Assembly (NCBI GenBank): GCA_002427745.1
Contig: DIYF01000176.1
Coordinates: 479 to 33,580, forward strand
Direction: 5' to 3'
DNA from: Roseivirga sp. UBA6061
GTDB lineage: Bacteria; Bacteroidota; Bacteroidia; Cytophagales; Cyclobacteriaceae
DNA length: 33,102 nucleotides
The position numbers were made by a program, and so were the translations under genes. Below the pieces are notes generated by a model. That model was not told the DNA's origin. It made no database searches and saw only the letters and a list, made by a program, of their open reading frames with translations. This document shows positions 8,174-15,907 of the stretch, piece after piece (within the stretch, counting starts at the first letter, position 1; the number at the start of each line of letters is the position of its first letter).

Positions 8174-9163
8174 CTACCAGAGGTGATGTACTTCAGGTTG
8201 GATGTACTCACGATAGATGGCATTTGCAGAGGCTATTTGTTCCTGTGTCAATGGCGGTAAATCCATGGCAGAGAGGTTCGAAGTCAGATGTTCAGGGCTG
8301 GAGGCTCCGGGGATGATACAGCTGACAGCAGGGTGCGTAAGAATCCATTGCAAGGCTATGGGAGCCAGATTTGTCAATTCAGGAAATAGAGACTTTAGTT
8401 CTTCCACGGCCCTCAGCCCCAGGTTGTAGTCTATTCCGGAGAAGGTTTCTCCTTTGTCAAAGGCTTCACCGTTTCTATTGAAGTGACGGTGATCGTCAGC
8501 AGCAAAAGTGCTCTGGACACTAAACTTTCCGGTAAGCAGCCCGCTGGCCAGAGGCACCCTGGCAATAACTCCGATATTTTTGCGGAGAGCCTGCTCAAAA
8601 AAGAGGTCAGCCGGACGCTGCCGGAAGAGATTGAAAATAATCTGAACTGTAGCTACATTCTCATACTCTATGGCTTTCAGTCCTTCCTCCACCTTTTCTA
8701 CACTCACTCCCAGGTGTCTGATCTTTCCCTCTTCTTTCATACGCTCAAAAACCCCGAATATCTCAGGTCTGTAGTATACCTCTGAAGGAGGGCAGTGCAG
8801 CTGAATCAGGTCAAGGGTTTCGAGCCCTGTTCTCTTAAGGCTGGCCTCTACAAATTCTCTGAGAACCTCAGGCTGATAACCGTCACTGATGTGCGGGTTG
8901 ATCTGACGTCCGCATTTAGTGGCAACATATACCTGCTCAGACCTGGACCTGACCACCCGACCAACAGCAGTTTCACTTAATCCGCTTTCATATACATCTG
9001 CGGTATCTATGAAGTTGACGCCATGGTCAATGGCACTGTTGATAAGGTGGTCGGCCAGCTTATTATCAAAGCCGGAACCCCATTTTCCTCCTACCTGCCA
9101 GGTGCCGAGTGATATTTCAGACACCTTAAAATTTGTCTTGCCGAGCGTTCTGTAATTCATCAT
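8174..9163 (-). CDS. Aldo/keto reductase
   Basis: A 329-residue NADPH-dependent oxidoreductase of the aldo/keto reductase superfamily, a TIM barrel that reduces aldehydes and ketones. The catalytic tetrad is visible: D53 and Y58 in FIDTADVYESG, K83 in VATKCG, and H123 in DLIQLHCPP. The C-terminal cofactor segment is seen in ALQWILTHPAVSCIIPGAS. The start is one of two adjacent ATGs (9161-9163 or 9158-9160). It lies 89 bases downstream of the azoreductase-cupin pair on the same strand, so it may belong to that redox group. The exact substrate cannot be read from the sequence. Confidence 0.92.
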   Translation of the reverse strand: MMNYRTLGKTNFKVSEISLGTWQVGGKWGSGFDNKLADHLINSAIDHGVNFIDTADVYESGLSETAVGRVVRSRSEQVYVATKCGRQINPHISDGYQPEVLREFVEASLKRTGLETLDLIQLHCPPSEVYYRPEIFGVFERMKEEGKIRHLGVSVEKVEEGLKAIEYENVATVQIIFNLFRQRPADLFFEQALRKNIGVIARVPLASGLLTGKFSVQSTFAADDHRHFNRNGEAFDKGETFSGIDYNLGLRAVEELKSLFPELTNLAPIALQWILTHPAVSCIIPGASSPEHLTSNLSAMDLPPLTQEQIASANAIYREYIQPEVHHLW

Positions 9164-9252
9164 ATGTTGTTATTGCGGCAAAGATCGGTTTCCAGAGAGC
9201 GGGACTGAGGTTTTTAGTACAGGCGGTGATTATTTTATGCCAGCGCGGTTTA

Positions 9253-9762
9253 CTACCGAACGGGCAACATATTTCCGGTATCTACCGGGAAGCTGTCGTA
9301 CTTGTTATAGAGTTTGAGGTATTTTTCAGGATCTATCGGCAGCTGAGCAATGGTTTCTTTCAAGCCTCTGAAGAATCCCTCTCTTTGCTGAGAAGGGTTA
9401 AAGATAAGTGTAAGCCTGACTTCCTCGTCTGTATCATTTCTGAAGCCGTGAGGGGTAAATCGAGGTGCATAAGCTACTGCCCCGGGACCCATCTGTTGTT
9501 CTGCGTCCTTTACCTGAAGTGTGAGAAGCCCCTGGTTTACGATGAATACTTCATCCATAAACCTGTGGTAGTGCAGCTTGGCACCAATGGCCCGTGGGGC
9601 AAGCATAACCTCATATACTCCCAGTTGATCGTTGGACAGGTCGCTTGTTACTTTAAAAGTCAGGGTCATGCCGTTGGCACTGAATGACTCTCCCTCTTCG
9701 GGTAAAATAATGGCGGAATGATCTTCCAGTTGGTCGTTGAAATAATCTGGTTGTGTGTTCAT
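9253..9762 (-). CDS. Cupin domain protein
   Basis: A 169-residue single-domain cupin. Motif 1 is intact (GAKLHYHRFMDEVFIVNQG: two His and one Glu as metal ligands) and motif 2 is seen in GPGAVAYAPRFTPHGFRN, which supplies the third His. Such small cupins include dioxygenases, isomerases and sensor proteins; the sequence does not decide. Its ATG overlaps the stop of the upstream azoreductase gene by 4 bases (ATGA), so the two are translationally coupled and should share the ECF41-type promoter at 10391-10417. Confidence 0.88.
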   Translation of the reverse strand: MNTQPDYFNDQLEDHSAIILPEEGESFSANGMTLTFKVTSDLSNDQLGVYEVMLAPRAIGAKLHYHRFMDEVFIVNQGLLTLQVKDAEQQMGPGAVAYAPRFTPHGFRNDTDEEVRLTLIFNPSQQREGFFRGLKETIAQLPIDPEKYLKLYNKYDSFPVDTGNMLPVR

Positions 9763-10361
9763 GCTGAAAATTGTTTAGTGATTTGATGATGTATCAAGGG
9801 AAGATTCTTCGTGACGGCCTCCGGGTTGGAGGTATCTTCGAGGCGGAATACGTTGGCTACCTCCAACCCGATTATGTTGAGAACGGCTTTCAGATAATTT
9901 TGCTGAAAATCAGGAAACCTGGTGCTACTGGCTCCCATCACCAGGGCCAGGTGAACCTTTCTGCCTGCCAGCAGTCCCTGATAGCTTCCGTCATTCCTTA
10001 CTGCAAAAGTGTGACCACTTCTGACTATCTGATCGATGTAGGCCTTTAGCACAGAAGGAGTAGAGAGGTTATAAAGCGGACTGCTGATAATCACCTCAGT
10101 GGCATTTTTCAGCTCAGCAATAAGTTCATCAGAAACGGCTGTAGCGGCTTTGAGTTGAGCCGTCATATTCTCAGGGGAGCATTGAAAACCGGCTATCGTT
10201 TCATTGCTGAGGTGAGGGGCAGGTTTCCAGGCCAGGTCGCGATAGATCACATGACCATCAGGGTGGAGAGTTTTCCATCGGGACTCAATAAAGTCTGCGA
10301 GTTGTCTGGAATGTGATTGCTCAAGCCGGGGGCTGCAATCGATTCTTAGTAATGTAGGCAT
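9759..10361 (-). CDS. azoR: FMN-dependent NADH-azoreductase (AzoR/AcpD family)
   Basis: A flavodoxin-fold quinone/azo reductase that uses FMN and NADH and acts mainly in quinone detoxification. Family marks: MPTLLRIDCSPRLEQSHSRQ at the start (FMN phosphate loop), ATEVIISSPLYNLSTPSVLK, AYIDQIVRSGHTF, and GRKVHLALVMGASST. The frame is open upstream to an ATG at 10416-10418, but I chose ATG 10361 (200 residues). The fold begins there, and the upstream extension would lie inside the predicted promoter. It is preceded by the ECF41 sigma gene and overlaps the cupin gene by 4 bases. Confidence 0.9.
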   Translation of the reverse strand: MPTLLRIDCSPRLEQSHSRQLADFIESRWKTLHPDGHVIYRDLAWKPAPHLSNETIAGFQCSPENMTAQLKAATAVSDELIAELKNATEVIISSPLYNLSTPSVLKAYIDQIVRSGHTFAVRNDGSYQGLLAGRKVHLALVMGASSTRFPDFQQNYLKAVLNIIGLEVANVFRLEDTSNPEAVTKNLPLIHHQITKQFSA

Positions 10362-10390
10362 GCTTGTCAATTTTTTGTTCAGGTATAGTT

Positions 10391-10417
10391 GACAAAGCAG
10401 GCTGTCGAAGTGTGACA
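10391..10417 (-). promoter_or_regulatory. Predicted ECF41-type promoter of the azoreductase-cupin pair
   Basis: On the minus strand TGTCACA (10417-10411) is followed by 16 bases and TGTC (10394-10391). The same arrangement occurs ahead of the sigma gene. ECF41 sigma factors are reported to use TGTCACA at -35 and CGTC at -10. The predicted start of transcription is near 10384, about 23 bases before ATG 10361. The element lies just past the stop of the sigma gene (10426-10428), and its upstream flank (TGACCCC then ATTT) enters that gene's end. Confidence 0.7.
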
Positions 10418-10425
10418 AAATGGGG

Positions 10426-11259
10426 TCAGAAAGTAATTCTCAACTTCTCCGGGTCGATGACGGAATAGATTTGCGAGATTTTCTCACCAGACAACTGAAA
10501 GACCTGACAGCTCTTCAGTCTGCCTTTATAAAAGAAGAGCAGGGCAGGCTGGTGGTTCAGCGTACTCAGCTTAATGGTTTGCGATGACTGAAAGCTCTTG
10601 TAAACATAGATCATCAGTTCAACAGCGGCTTTCCTGCCAATGGTTATTTCGCGTACCACATTCACTTTCTCACCTCCATCCGCTTTGATGCAAATATCAT
10701 CAGACATGAGTCGCTCAAGTGCTGCCATGTCGCCCTGCTGGATAGCATCAATATATTGATGAAGAAATGATTGAACTCTGGTATTGAGGGTTGACTTCTG
10801 TGTTGTTTCAGGTTGCCCTGACAGCTTCTTTTTTGCCCGGCTCAGAAGTGCCCTGGCATTTTCGGTACTGCATTGAAAGGTTTCTGCTATTTCTTTGTGT
10901 GAATAATCAAAAGCTTCTCTGAGTATAAACACAGCCCGCTCTCTGGGCTTCAGGTTTTCCAGAAGTACCAGCACGGAGTAGCTGAGAATATCCTTGCGCT
11001 GTAAGAGGCTGTCAGAGCTCTCTGTAGCCACAGGCTCGGGCAACCAGACCTCATGGGATACTTCACGACTCCTCTTCTTTTTAACATTAATAGACTGATT
11101 AATCACTCCTCTGATCAGATAGGCCTGCTCGTTTTCAACATCAGTACCACCTTTTAACAGATGTCTGGTCATCACCTCCTGAATGGCATCGCGCGCATCT
11201 TCGGCAGAGCCCAGGATGTTGTAGGCATAGGGGAAGAGTAATTGCTGATAATTCTCCAT
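10426..11259 (-). CDS. sigJ: ECF41-family RNA polymerase sigma factor (SigJ-like)
   Basis: A 277-residue extracytoplasmic-function sigma factor. Sigma region 2 (about 1-65) and region 4 (about 92-148, with the helix-turn-helix YSHKEIAETFQCSTENARAL) are joined by a linker containing WLPEP at residues 72-76. A SnoaL-like C-terminal domain (about 160-277) follows, carrying DGG at 194-196 and DPEKL at 269-273. WLPEP, DGGGR and NPDKL are the recognised marks of ECF41, in which the fused C-terminal domain replaces a separate anti-sigma factor. Typical ECF41 partners are redox genes, and here azoreductase and cupin follow. A matching promoter precedes the gene, so autoregulation is likely. Confidence 0.93.
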   Translation of the reverse strand: MENYQQLLFPYAYNILGSAEDARDAIQEVMTRHLLKGGTDVENEQAYLIRGVINQSINVKKKRSREVSHEVWLPEPVATESSDSLLQRKDILSYSVLVLLENLKPRERAVFILREAFDYSHKEIAETFQCSTENARALLSRAKKKLSGQPETTQKSTLNTRVQSFLHQYIDAIQQGDMAALERLMSDDICIKADGGEKVNVVREITIGRKAAVELMIYVYKSFQSSQTIKLSTLNHQPALLFFYKGRLKSCQVFQLSGEKISQIYSVIDPEKLRITF

Positions 11260-11262
11260 GAT

Positions 11263-11286
11263 ACTGTCGTTTGTTTATACGACAGT
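11263..11286. promoter_or_regulatory. Perfect 8-bp inverted repeat at the sigma gene promoter
   Basis: ACTGTCGT (11263-11270), spacer TTGTTTAT (11271-11278), ACGACAGT (11279-11286). The distal arm contains the predicted -10 element of the ECF41-type promoter, and the other arm ends 3 bases before the sigma start codon. It could be a repressor operator or a hairpin in the mRNA leader. The two cannot be told apart from sequence. Confidence 0.5.
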
Positions 11287-11307
11287 TGAAGGTAGGGTTA
11301 TGTGACA
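11281..11307 (-). promoter_or_regulatory. Predicted ECF41-type autoregulatory promoter of the sigma gene
   Basis: On the minus strand TGTCACA (11307-11301), 16 bases, then TGTC (11284-11281). The predicted transcript start is near 11274 and the sigma ATG is at 11259. The flank upstream of the -35 (TTGACCC, TGC, ATTTT) resembles the flank of the azoreductase promoter (TGACCCC, ATTT), so the similarity extends beyond the core motif. Confidence 0.7.
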
Positions 11308-11370
11308 AAAATGCAGGGTCAATTTCTCTGTCAGGCAATAGAGAGCTTCTGGCACCGATGAAGAGTCTTG

Positions 11371-12639
11371 TCAGGCCCAGAGTTCCTGGTATTTGCCCTG
11401 CGGATCGTAGCTCTCTTTTTGATGAGATAAGTTGAACTCCCGCCCACCACGAGGGTCATTTCCCACACCGGCTATGTACATCCAGTTACCATAGTTGCTG
11501 CATGGATCATAGTCTATAAGCATTTTCTCGAAGTAGGCAGCCCCTAATCTCCAGTCAATCTTCATGGTGTGCATCAGGTAAGATGCTACTATCTGTCGAC
11601 CCCGGTTGCTCATAAAGCCTGTAGCGTTCAGCTCTCTCATATTCGCATCTACCAGGGGTTCTCTTGTTAGGCCATTGGCCCAGAGGTCAAAATGCTGAGC
11701 AGAACCCCACTGGATTTTTTCCTCCCCGGTGATTCCTGACCGCTGGAAAATCAACTTGCCGTACTTCCTGGCCACAAAGTGAAAATAGTCTCTCCAGAGA
11801 AGCTCAAACACCAGCCAATAAGTACTGCTGTTTTTTTTAACATACTTCTCGTATTTTTTTACCTGCCAGTAGATCTGCCTGGGCGAGATGGCACCCACTG
11901 CAAGCCAGGGTGAGAACTTGCTGGAATAATCTCCTCCAATAAAACCGTTACGGGTGTTTTTATAGGTCGATAGCAACTCCCTTTCCCAGAGATAATAGTC
12001 CAGCCTTTGTAGCGCAGTCTTACTTCCTCCCCTGAAGTCCAGGACAGTTCTCTCATCGGGTTGTGGACAGTCATAGCCCAGTTCCTCCAAACCGGGAAAG
12101 TCAGTTCCAAAACCCTGTGGGGAATTGATTTGCAAGGGAGCCTCCACCAGAGGCCTTATCTGTACTTTTTTCTCTACAGACTTTCTGAATTGCGTGAAAA
12201 CACCCGGTAAGTCTGCCAGCGTAAAGCTCAGGTCCTCTTTGTGATAAAGTGTCTCACCCCAAATGAATTCCACTGAGACATTACTGCTCAGGGTGAGTTC
12301 GTCTGTATGTTCTTCGTAGGAGGAAAGCTCTTGGGCATAGACCCTGGAGCAGTTGTGTTGTCGGTAAACAGAGGTGATTTGTTCCACTGGATTTCCGATA
12401 AGAAAGAGCAGGTCAGAACCTACTGATTGAAGCTGACTTTTTAAATCCTTAAGCGACTCAAGTAGAAATTTCATTCGGAAAGGCCCCGTCCTGTCTATGC
12501 CGAATTGCTTTCCCTCCAGCCAACGACTATCCAGAACATAAACAGGCAGGACCTCCCGGTTTTCCGAAGCAGCCTTTGTCAGCCCCTCATTATCCTCCAG
12601 GCGTAAATCATTTCTAAACCAATATATCGCTCTACTCAC
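11371..12639 (-). CDS. DASH-family cryptochrome (CRY-DASH)
   Basis: A 422-residue flavoprotein of the photolyase/cryptochrome superfamily. CRY-DASH proteins bind FAD and an antenna folate and repair cyclobutane dimers, chiefly in single-stranded DNA. The N-terminal Rossmann antenna domain starts [19 protein letters not shown]. The FAD domain shows SSKFSPWLAVGAISPRQIYW (239-258), ELLWRDYFHFVARKYG (279-294), REPLVDANMRELNATGFMSN (326-345), and the DASH-typical DPCSNYGNWMYIAGVGNDPR (378-397). The start is GTG 12639, overlapping the upstream stop by 4 bases (GTGA). Last gene of the photolyase operon. Confidence 0.93.
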   Translation of the reverse strand: MSRAIYWFRNDLRLEDNEGLTKAASENREVLPVYVLDSRWLEGKQFGIDRTGPFRMKFLLESLKDLKSQLQSVGSDLLFLIGNPVEQITSVYRQHNCSRVYAQELSSYEEHTDELTLSSNVSVEFIWGETLYHKEDLSFTLADLPGVFTQFRKSVEKKVQIRPLVEAPLQINSPQGFGTDFPGLEELGYDCPQPDERTVLDFRGGSKTALQRLDYYLWERELLSTYKNTRNGFIGGDYSSKFSPWLAVGAISPRQIYWQVKKYEKYVKKNSSTYWLVFELLWRDYFHFVARKYGKLIFQRSGITGEEKIQWGSAQHFDLWANGLTREPLVDANMRELNATGFMSNRGRQIVASYLMHTMKIDWRLGAAYFEKMLIDYDPCSNYGNWMYIAGVGNDPRGGREFNLSHQKESYDPQGKYQELWA

Positions 12640-14168
12640 AGCTCCTCCAGATGATTCATATAGTAAGCTGCCTGTTCAAGCACAAGGTTTTGGTTTTCCG
12701 GAGAATTTTTATCCCACAGGCGATACATCATGCTCATGCGCGGATTTTTGCTGAGCTTATTCCGGTTGCGTTCTATAAAGTCCCAGTACAGACTGTTTAA
12801 GGGGCAGGCGTCTTGCCCCGTTTTTTTCTTGTGGTCATAAGCACAGCTACTGCAGTAATGCCCCATTTTATGCATGTAATTGGCTGATGCCACATAGGGC
12901 TTGGTAGCCACAATGCCCCCATCGGCAAACTGACTCATGCCGCGCGTATTGGTAATCTCTACCCACTCTATGGCATCGATGTAAATACCCAGGTACCATT
13001 GGTCTACTTCGTCCGGGGCAATACCGGCTAGAAGGGCAAAATTACCGGTAACCATGAGCCGCTGTATATGATGGGCATAGGCATGGTCCAGGGACTGACC
13101 GATGCTGTGGGCAAGACATTTCATCCTGGTTTTTCCATTCCAAAACCAGGAAGGGAGCTTTCTTTCATGCCCGAAGAAGTTTTTTTGTGCGTAGGCCGGC
13201 ATATACTTCCAGTAGATACCTCTCATGTATTCGCGCCAGCCCAGAATTTGTCGGATAAACCCCTCAACGGCTGACAATGGGGCATAGTCGGGGTCCGCTC
13301 TCCATGTAGACGCTACCCTTTGGATCACTTCCAACGGGCTGAGGAGCTTGGCATTGAGCGCAAAAGAGATACGTGAATGGAAGAGCGACCATCCCTCTGT
13401 GGTCATGGCATCCTGGTAAGCTCCAAACCAGGGGAGACACTCATCAATGAAGAAGGCAAGCAGCTCCAGTGATTCCTCCCGGGTAACGGGCCAGATGAAA
13501 TGGTCCGGGTCTATACGGCCTATTGTTTTGACTCCTTTGCTGTCCAGCAGACTGATGATTTCTGACACATCTTTATCAAAGGTCATCGGTGCCGGTACAA
13601 AGGTTCCCTTTGGCATTTTCTTCCGGTTGTCATGGTCGAAATTCCATTGACCACCTACGGGGTCGCCATGCTCCATGAGTACGTCATGCTTCTGTCGCAT
13701 CATCCGGTAGAAAGACTCCATTAAGAGCTGCTTCTTTCCTTTAAAGAACCGGCTGAGTTCATCGCGGGATGTCAGGAAATGTTCTGTACTGAACGATTCA
13801 GCCTCGACCGGGAGTTGTACCGCCAGTTTTGTCAGTTGCTCATCCAGTCGCCATTCATCAGGCAATTGAAACTCGAATTTTTCAAAGCCTTCTTTTTCAA
13901 TGAGAAGGCGAATATTCTTCTCAAGGTTTTGAGTGTTACCAGGGTCATCCAGTTTCAGGTAGGTTACCTGATGCCCTTGCTCTTTGAGGTGGTCGCTGAA
14001 CTTGCGCATGGCCAGGAAGAAGGCCACCACTTTTTGAATGTGGTGTGTGGTATAGGTGAGCTCCTGCCCCATTTCCATCATCAGGTAGGTAGTGTCCTTT
14101 GATACCTGGTTATACCAGCTGTGGTGATGATTCAATTGGTCACCGAGAATGAGTCTGAGTGTCTTCAT
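12636..14168 (-). CDS. phrB: Iron-sulfur bacterial cryptochrome/(6-4) photolyase (FeS-BCP, PhrB/CryB type)
   Basis: A 510-residue photolyase-related protein (DPRP family). Members such as Agrobacterium PhrB repair (6-4) photoproducts and carry FAD, a lumazine antenna and a [4Fe-4S] cluster. It starts [20 protein letters not shown]. The cluster cysteines are all present: C351 ([11 protein letters not shown]), C439 and C442 (HYCSSCAYD), C455 ([12 protein letters not shown]). They fall one residue from the PhrB positions as I recall them. The FAD region [20 protein letters not shown] is intact. Both ends overlap neighbours by 4 bases (DUF2256 upstream, CRY-DASH downstream), giving translational coupling. 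Confidence 0.93.
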   Translation of the reverse strand: MKTLRLILGDQLNHHHSWYNQVSKDTTYLMMEMGQELTYTTHHIQKVVAFFLAMRKFSDHLKEQGHQVTYLKLDDPGNTQNLEKNIRLLIEKEGFEKFEFQLPDEWRLDEQLTKLAVQLPVEAESFSTEHFLTSRDELSRFFKGKKQLLMESFYRMMRQKHDVLMEHGDPVGGQWNFDHDNRKKMPKGTFVPAPMTFDKDVSEIISLLDSKGVKTIGRIDPDHFIWPVTREESLELLAFFIDECLPWFGAYQDAMTTEGWSLFHSRISFALNAKLLSPLEVIQRVASTWRADPDYAPLSAVEGFIRQILGWREYMRGIYWKYMPAYAQKNFFGHERKLPSWFWNGKTRMKCLAHSIGQSLDHAYAHHIQRLMVTGNFALLAGIAPDEVDQWYLGIYIDAIEWVEITNTRGMSQFADGGIVATKPYVASANYMHKMGHYCSSCAYDHKKKTGQDACPLNSLYWDFIERNRNKLSKNPRMSMMYRLWDKNSPENQNLVLEQAAYYMNHLEEL

Positions 14169-14320
14169 GCAGAGGTTTCGCTTCGTTGAACGTTTTTAGA
14201 TCTTCTACAGCGCTGGCTGCAATACAGCACGTTTTCCCAGTTACTTTTCCATTTTTTTCGCCACTCAAAGGGCAGGTTACATACTGGACAGATTTTAACT
14301 GGGAGCTGACCTTTTTTCAT
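14165..14320 (-). CDS. DUF2256 small zinc-ribbon protein
   Basis: A 51-residue protein read from ATG 14320 to TGA 14165. It starts [20 protein letters not shown] and continues through [20 protein letters not shown]. Four cysteines (C11, C14, C34, C38) form a likely zinc ribbon. This pattern matches DUF2256, a family often found beside photolyase genes. Its stop overlaps the ATG of the FeS-BCP gene by 4 bases (ATGA), and it lies 48 bases after the stop of the first photolyase gene. Function is unknown; the conserved neighbourhood suggests a link to light-dependent repair. Confidence 0.9.
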   Translation of the reverse strand: MKKGQLPVKICPVCNLPFEWRKKWKSNWENVLYCSQRCRRSKNVQRSETSA

Positions 14321-14368
14321 TGGTTAGATAAACCCTTGTAGAACCGAATGGTTTGAAGCGATGGAGAA

Positions 14369-15838
14369 CTATTGCATCCGTGGACCAGGAATAACATGCT
14401 TCATCAACAGTCGTTGTCCTTCCTGATAAACCTGAGGGTTTTTGCGATGTGCCCAAAGCGCTTTACGTGCTCTTTCGGCTGCTGCCTTCACATCTACAAT
14501 GGGCTGTAGTTTATTCAGGTCAATACCAAGCAAACTTGCTTCAATGGGTGGGATAGTCCAGGGTTCGTGGATGTAGGCCTCAGGGATATTTCTGAGCGCA
14601 GGTACCCATTTTTTGATGAATTCGCCCTGTGGATCATGATCTTGACTTTGCTTGATGGGGTTATAAATCCGGATGGTATTGATACCGGTCATGCCCGCCT
14701 GCATCTGAAATTGTGGATAATGGATTCCCGGCTCAAAATCGAGAAACTGAGAAGCCAGGTAGACGGCTCCGTTTTTCCAGGGTTGCCAGAGGTGATGAGT
14801 AAGAAAGCTCACCAGCATAGACCGCATACGAAAGTTGAGGTAACCTGTGGCATGCAGACAGCGCATGCAGGCATCTACCAAAGGCACACCTGTGGTACCA
14901 TCTTTCCAGGCCTGCAGGTATGCCGGTTTTTCCGTTTTTCCCAGGGAGTTATAGCCGCGATTGATATTCTCAAACTCATAACGGTCCTCCATTTCAAACT
15001 TCTGTATAAAGTGATCGTGCCACTGAAGCCTCGAACCGAAGTTGGCAGAAGGCTTTCTGAAACCAAAACTATCTCTGGCCTCCAGTCTGCGCTGATATAC
15101 CTCCCGCAGGCTGAGGTTGCCCCAGGCCAGGTAGGGAGAGAGCCGGCTGCAGCTTTTCCTGCTGGCTTCGGGTTTGGAGATAAACCGGGAGTAATCTTTG
15201 ACGCGTTCTTCCAGAAAGCTTTTCAGGTAAAGCTTTGCACTTGTACTGCCTCCGGGCTGGAATGATGCGTCAGGCTTCATGAAATCCCCGGGCAAAGGCT
15301 GGTCAAATTCTGATTTGATATGCTGAGGAAGGTCTATACACTGCATGGCTGCCAGGTCTGGCTGGGAAAGCGGTGCTTTCATCGAACTGTGCCAGGCCTT
15401 CAGCCAGGTCTGTCTGTTTTTTAATGGACGTATAATCCCGTTGTAGGGCGATTCATGCCATGGAATATGGTGTTCGGTACAAAAGCGACTTACCCATTTA
15501 TCTAAATCATAAGTGATCTTTAATCCACTCTCCTCATGTGAATACAAGGCCTGTATATTGTAATGCTTGTGAAGCACAGACAGTACCTTTCTGAAAGGAG
15601 CATGACAGACCATTACCTGTTGTCCCCATGGTTTCAGCTGAGCATTCATGTCAGCTAGTGATTCCCACACAAAACGCCAGTGTCTCAGGTCATAATGAGG
15701 GTCATCAATTAAGTCGGGTTCAAAGCAATAAAGCAGTAACAGCCGGTTGCCTGAAGCTATCGCTTCTTTAAGGGGTAAGTGATCTGAGAGTCTTAAATCT
15801 CTTTTGAACCATACCAGGGCAATACTCTCTTTTTCCAC
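14369..15838 (-). CDS. Deoxyribodipyrimidine photolyase/cryptochrome family protein
   Basis: A 489-residue photolyase-superfamily protein, first gene of the operon. Antenna domain: [20 protein letters not shown] (residues 6-25). FAD domain: [13 protein letters not shown] near 197, [20 protein letters not shown] (231-250), [20 protein letters not shown] (314-333), and [20 protein letters not shown] (381-400). The [10 protein letters not shown] form differs from the classical CPD-photolyase NWQW form and marks a separate bacterial subgroup, so CPD repair is likely but not certain. The start is GTG 15838; the upstream ATG is out of frame. I see no convincing promoter in the 69 bases before it. 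Confidence 0.9.
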   Translation of the reverse strand: MEKESIALVWFKRDLRLSDHLPLKEAIASGNRLLLLYCFEPDLIDDPHYDLRHWRFVWESLADMNAQLKPWGQQVMVCHAPFRKVLSVLHKHYNIQALYSHEESGLKITYDLDKWVSRFCTEHHIPWHESPYNGIIRPLKNRQTWLKAWHSSMKAPLSQPDLAAMQCIDLPQHIKSEFDQPLPGDFMKPDASFQPGGSTSAKLYLKSFLEERVKDYSRFISKPEASRKSCSRLSPYLAWGNLSLREVYQRRLEARDSFGFRKPSANFGSRLQWHDHFIQKFEMEDRYEFENINRGYNSLGKTEKPAYLQAWKDGTTGVPLVDACMRCLHATGYLNFRMRSMLVSFLTHHLWQPWKNGAVYLASQFLDFEPGIHYPQFQMQAGMTGINTIRIYNPIKQSQDHDPQGEFIKKWVPALRNIPEAYIHEPWTIPPIEASLLGIDLNKLQPIVDVKAAAERARKALWAHRKNPQVYQEGQRLLMKHVIPGPRMQ

Positions 15839-15907
15839 AGCAAGTAAAACATCTGTGAACCCGAAGTGTTTGAATAAGTCGTGGGGCCCGGACTTTTGGC
15901 AATGGCG

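Noticed and set aside
9133..9687. Plus-strand open frame of 184 codons opposite the cupin gene.
   Set aside because: Antisense to intact cupin motifs; composition is that of a shadow frame.
10362..10418. Nineteen-residue N-terminal extension of the azoreductase from ATG 10418.
   Set aside because: The flavodoxin fold begins at the Met at 10361, and the extension would be encoded by the predicted promoter and its spacer.
14567..15265. Long plus-strand open frame (232 codons) inside the first photolyase gene.
   Set aside because: It lies wholly opposite a well-conserved photolyase and encodes no recognisable domain.
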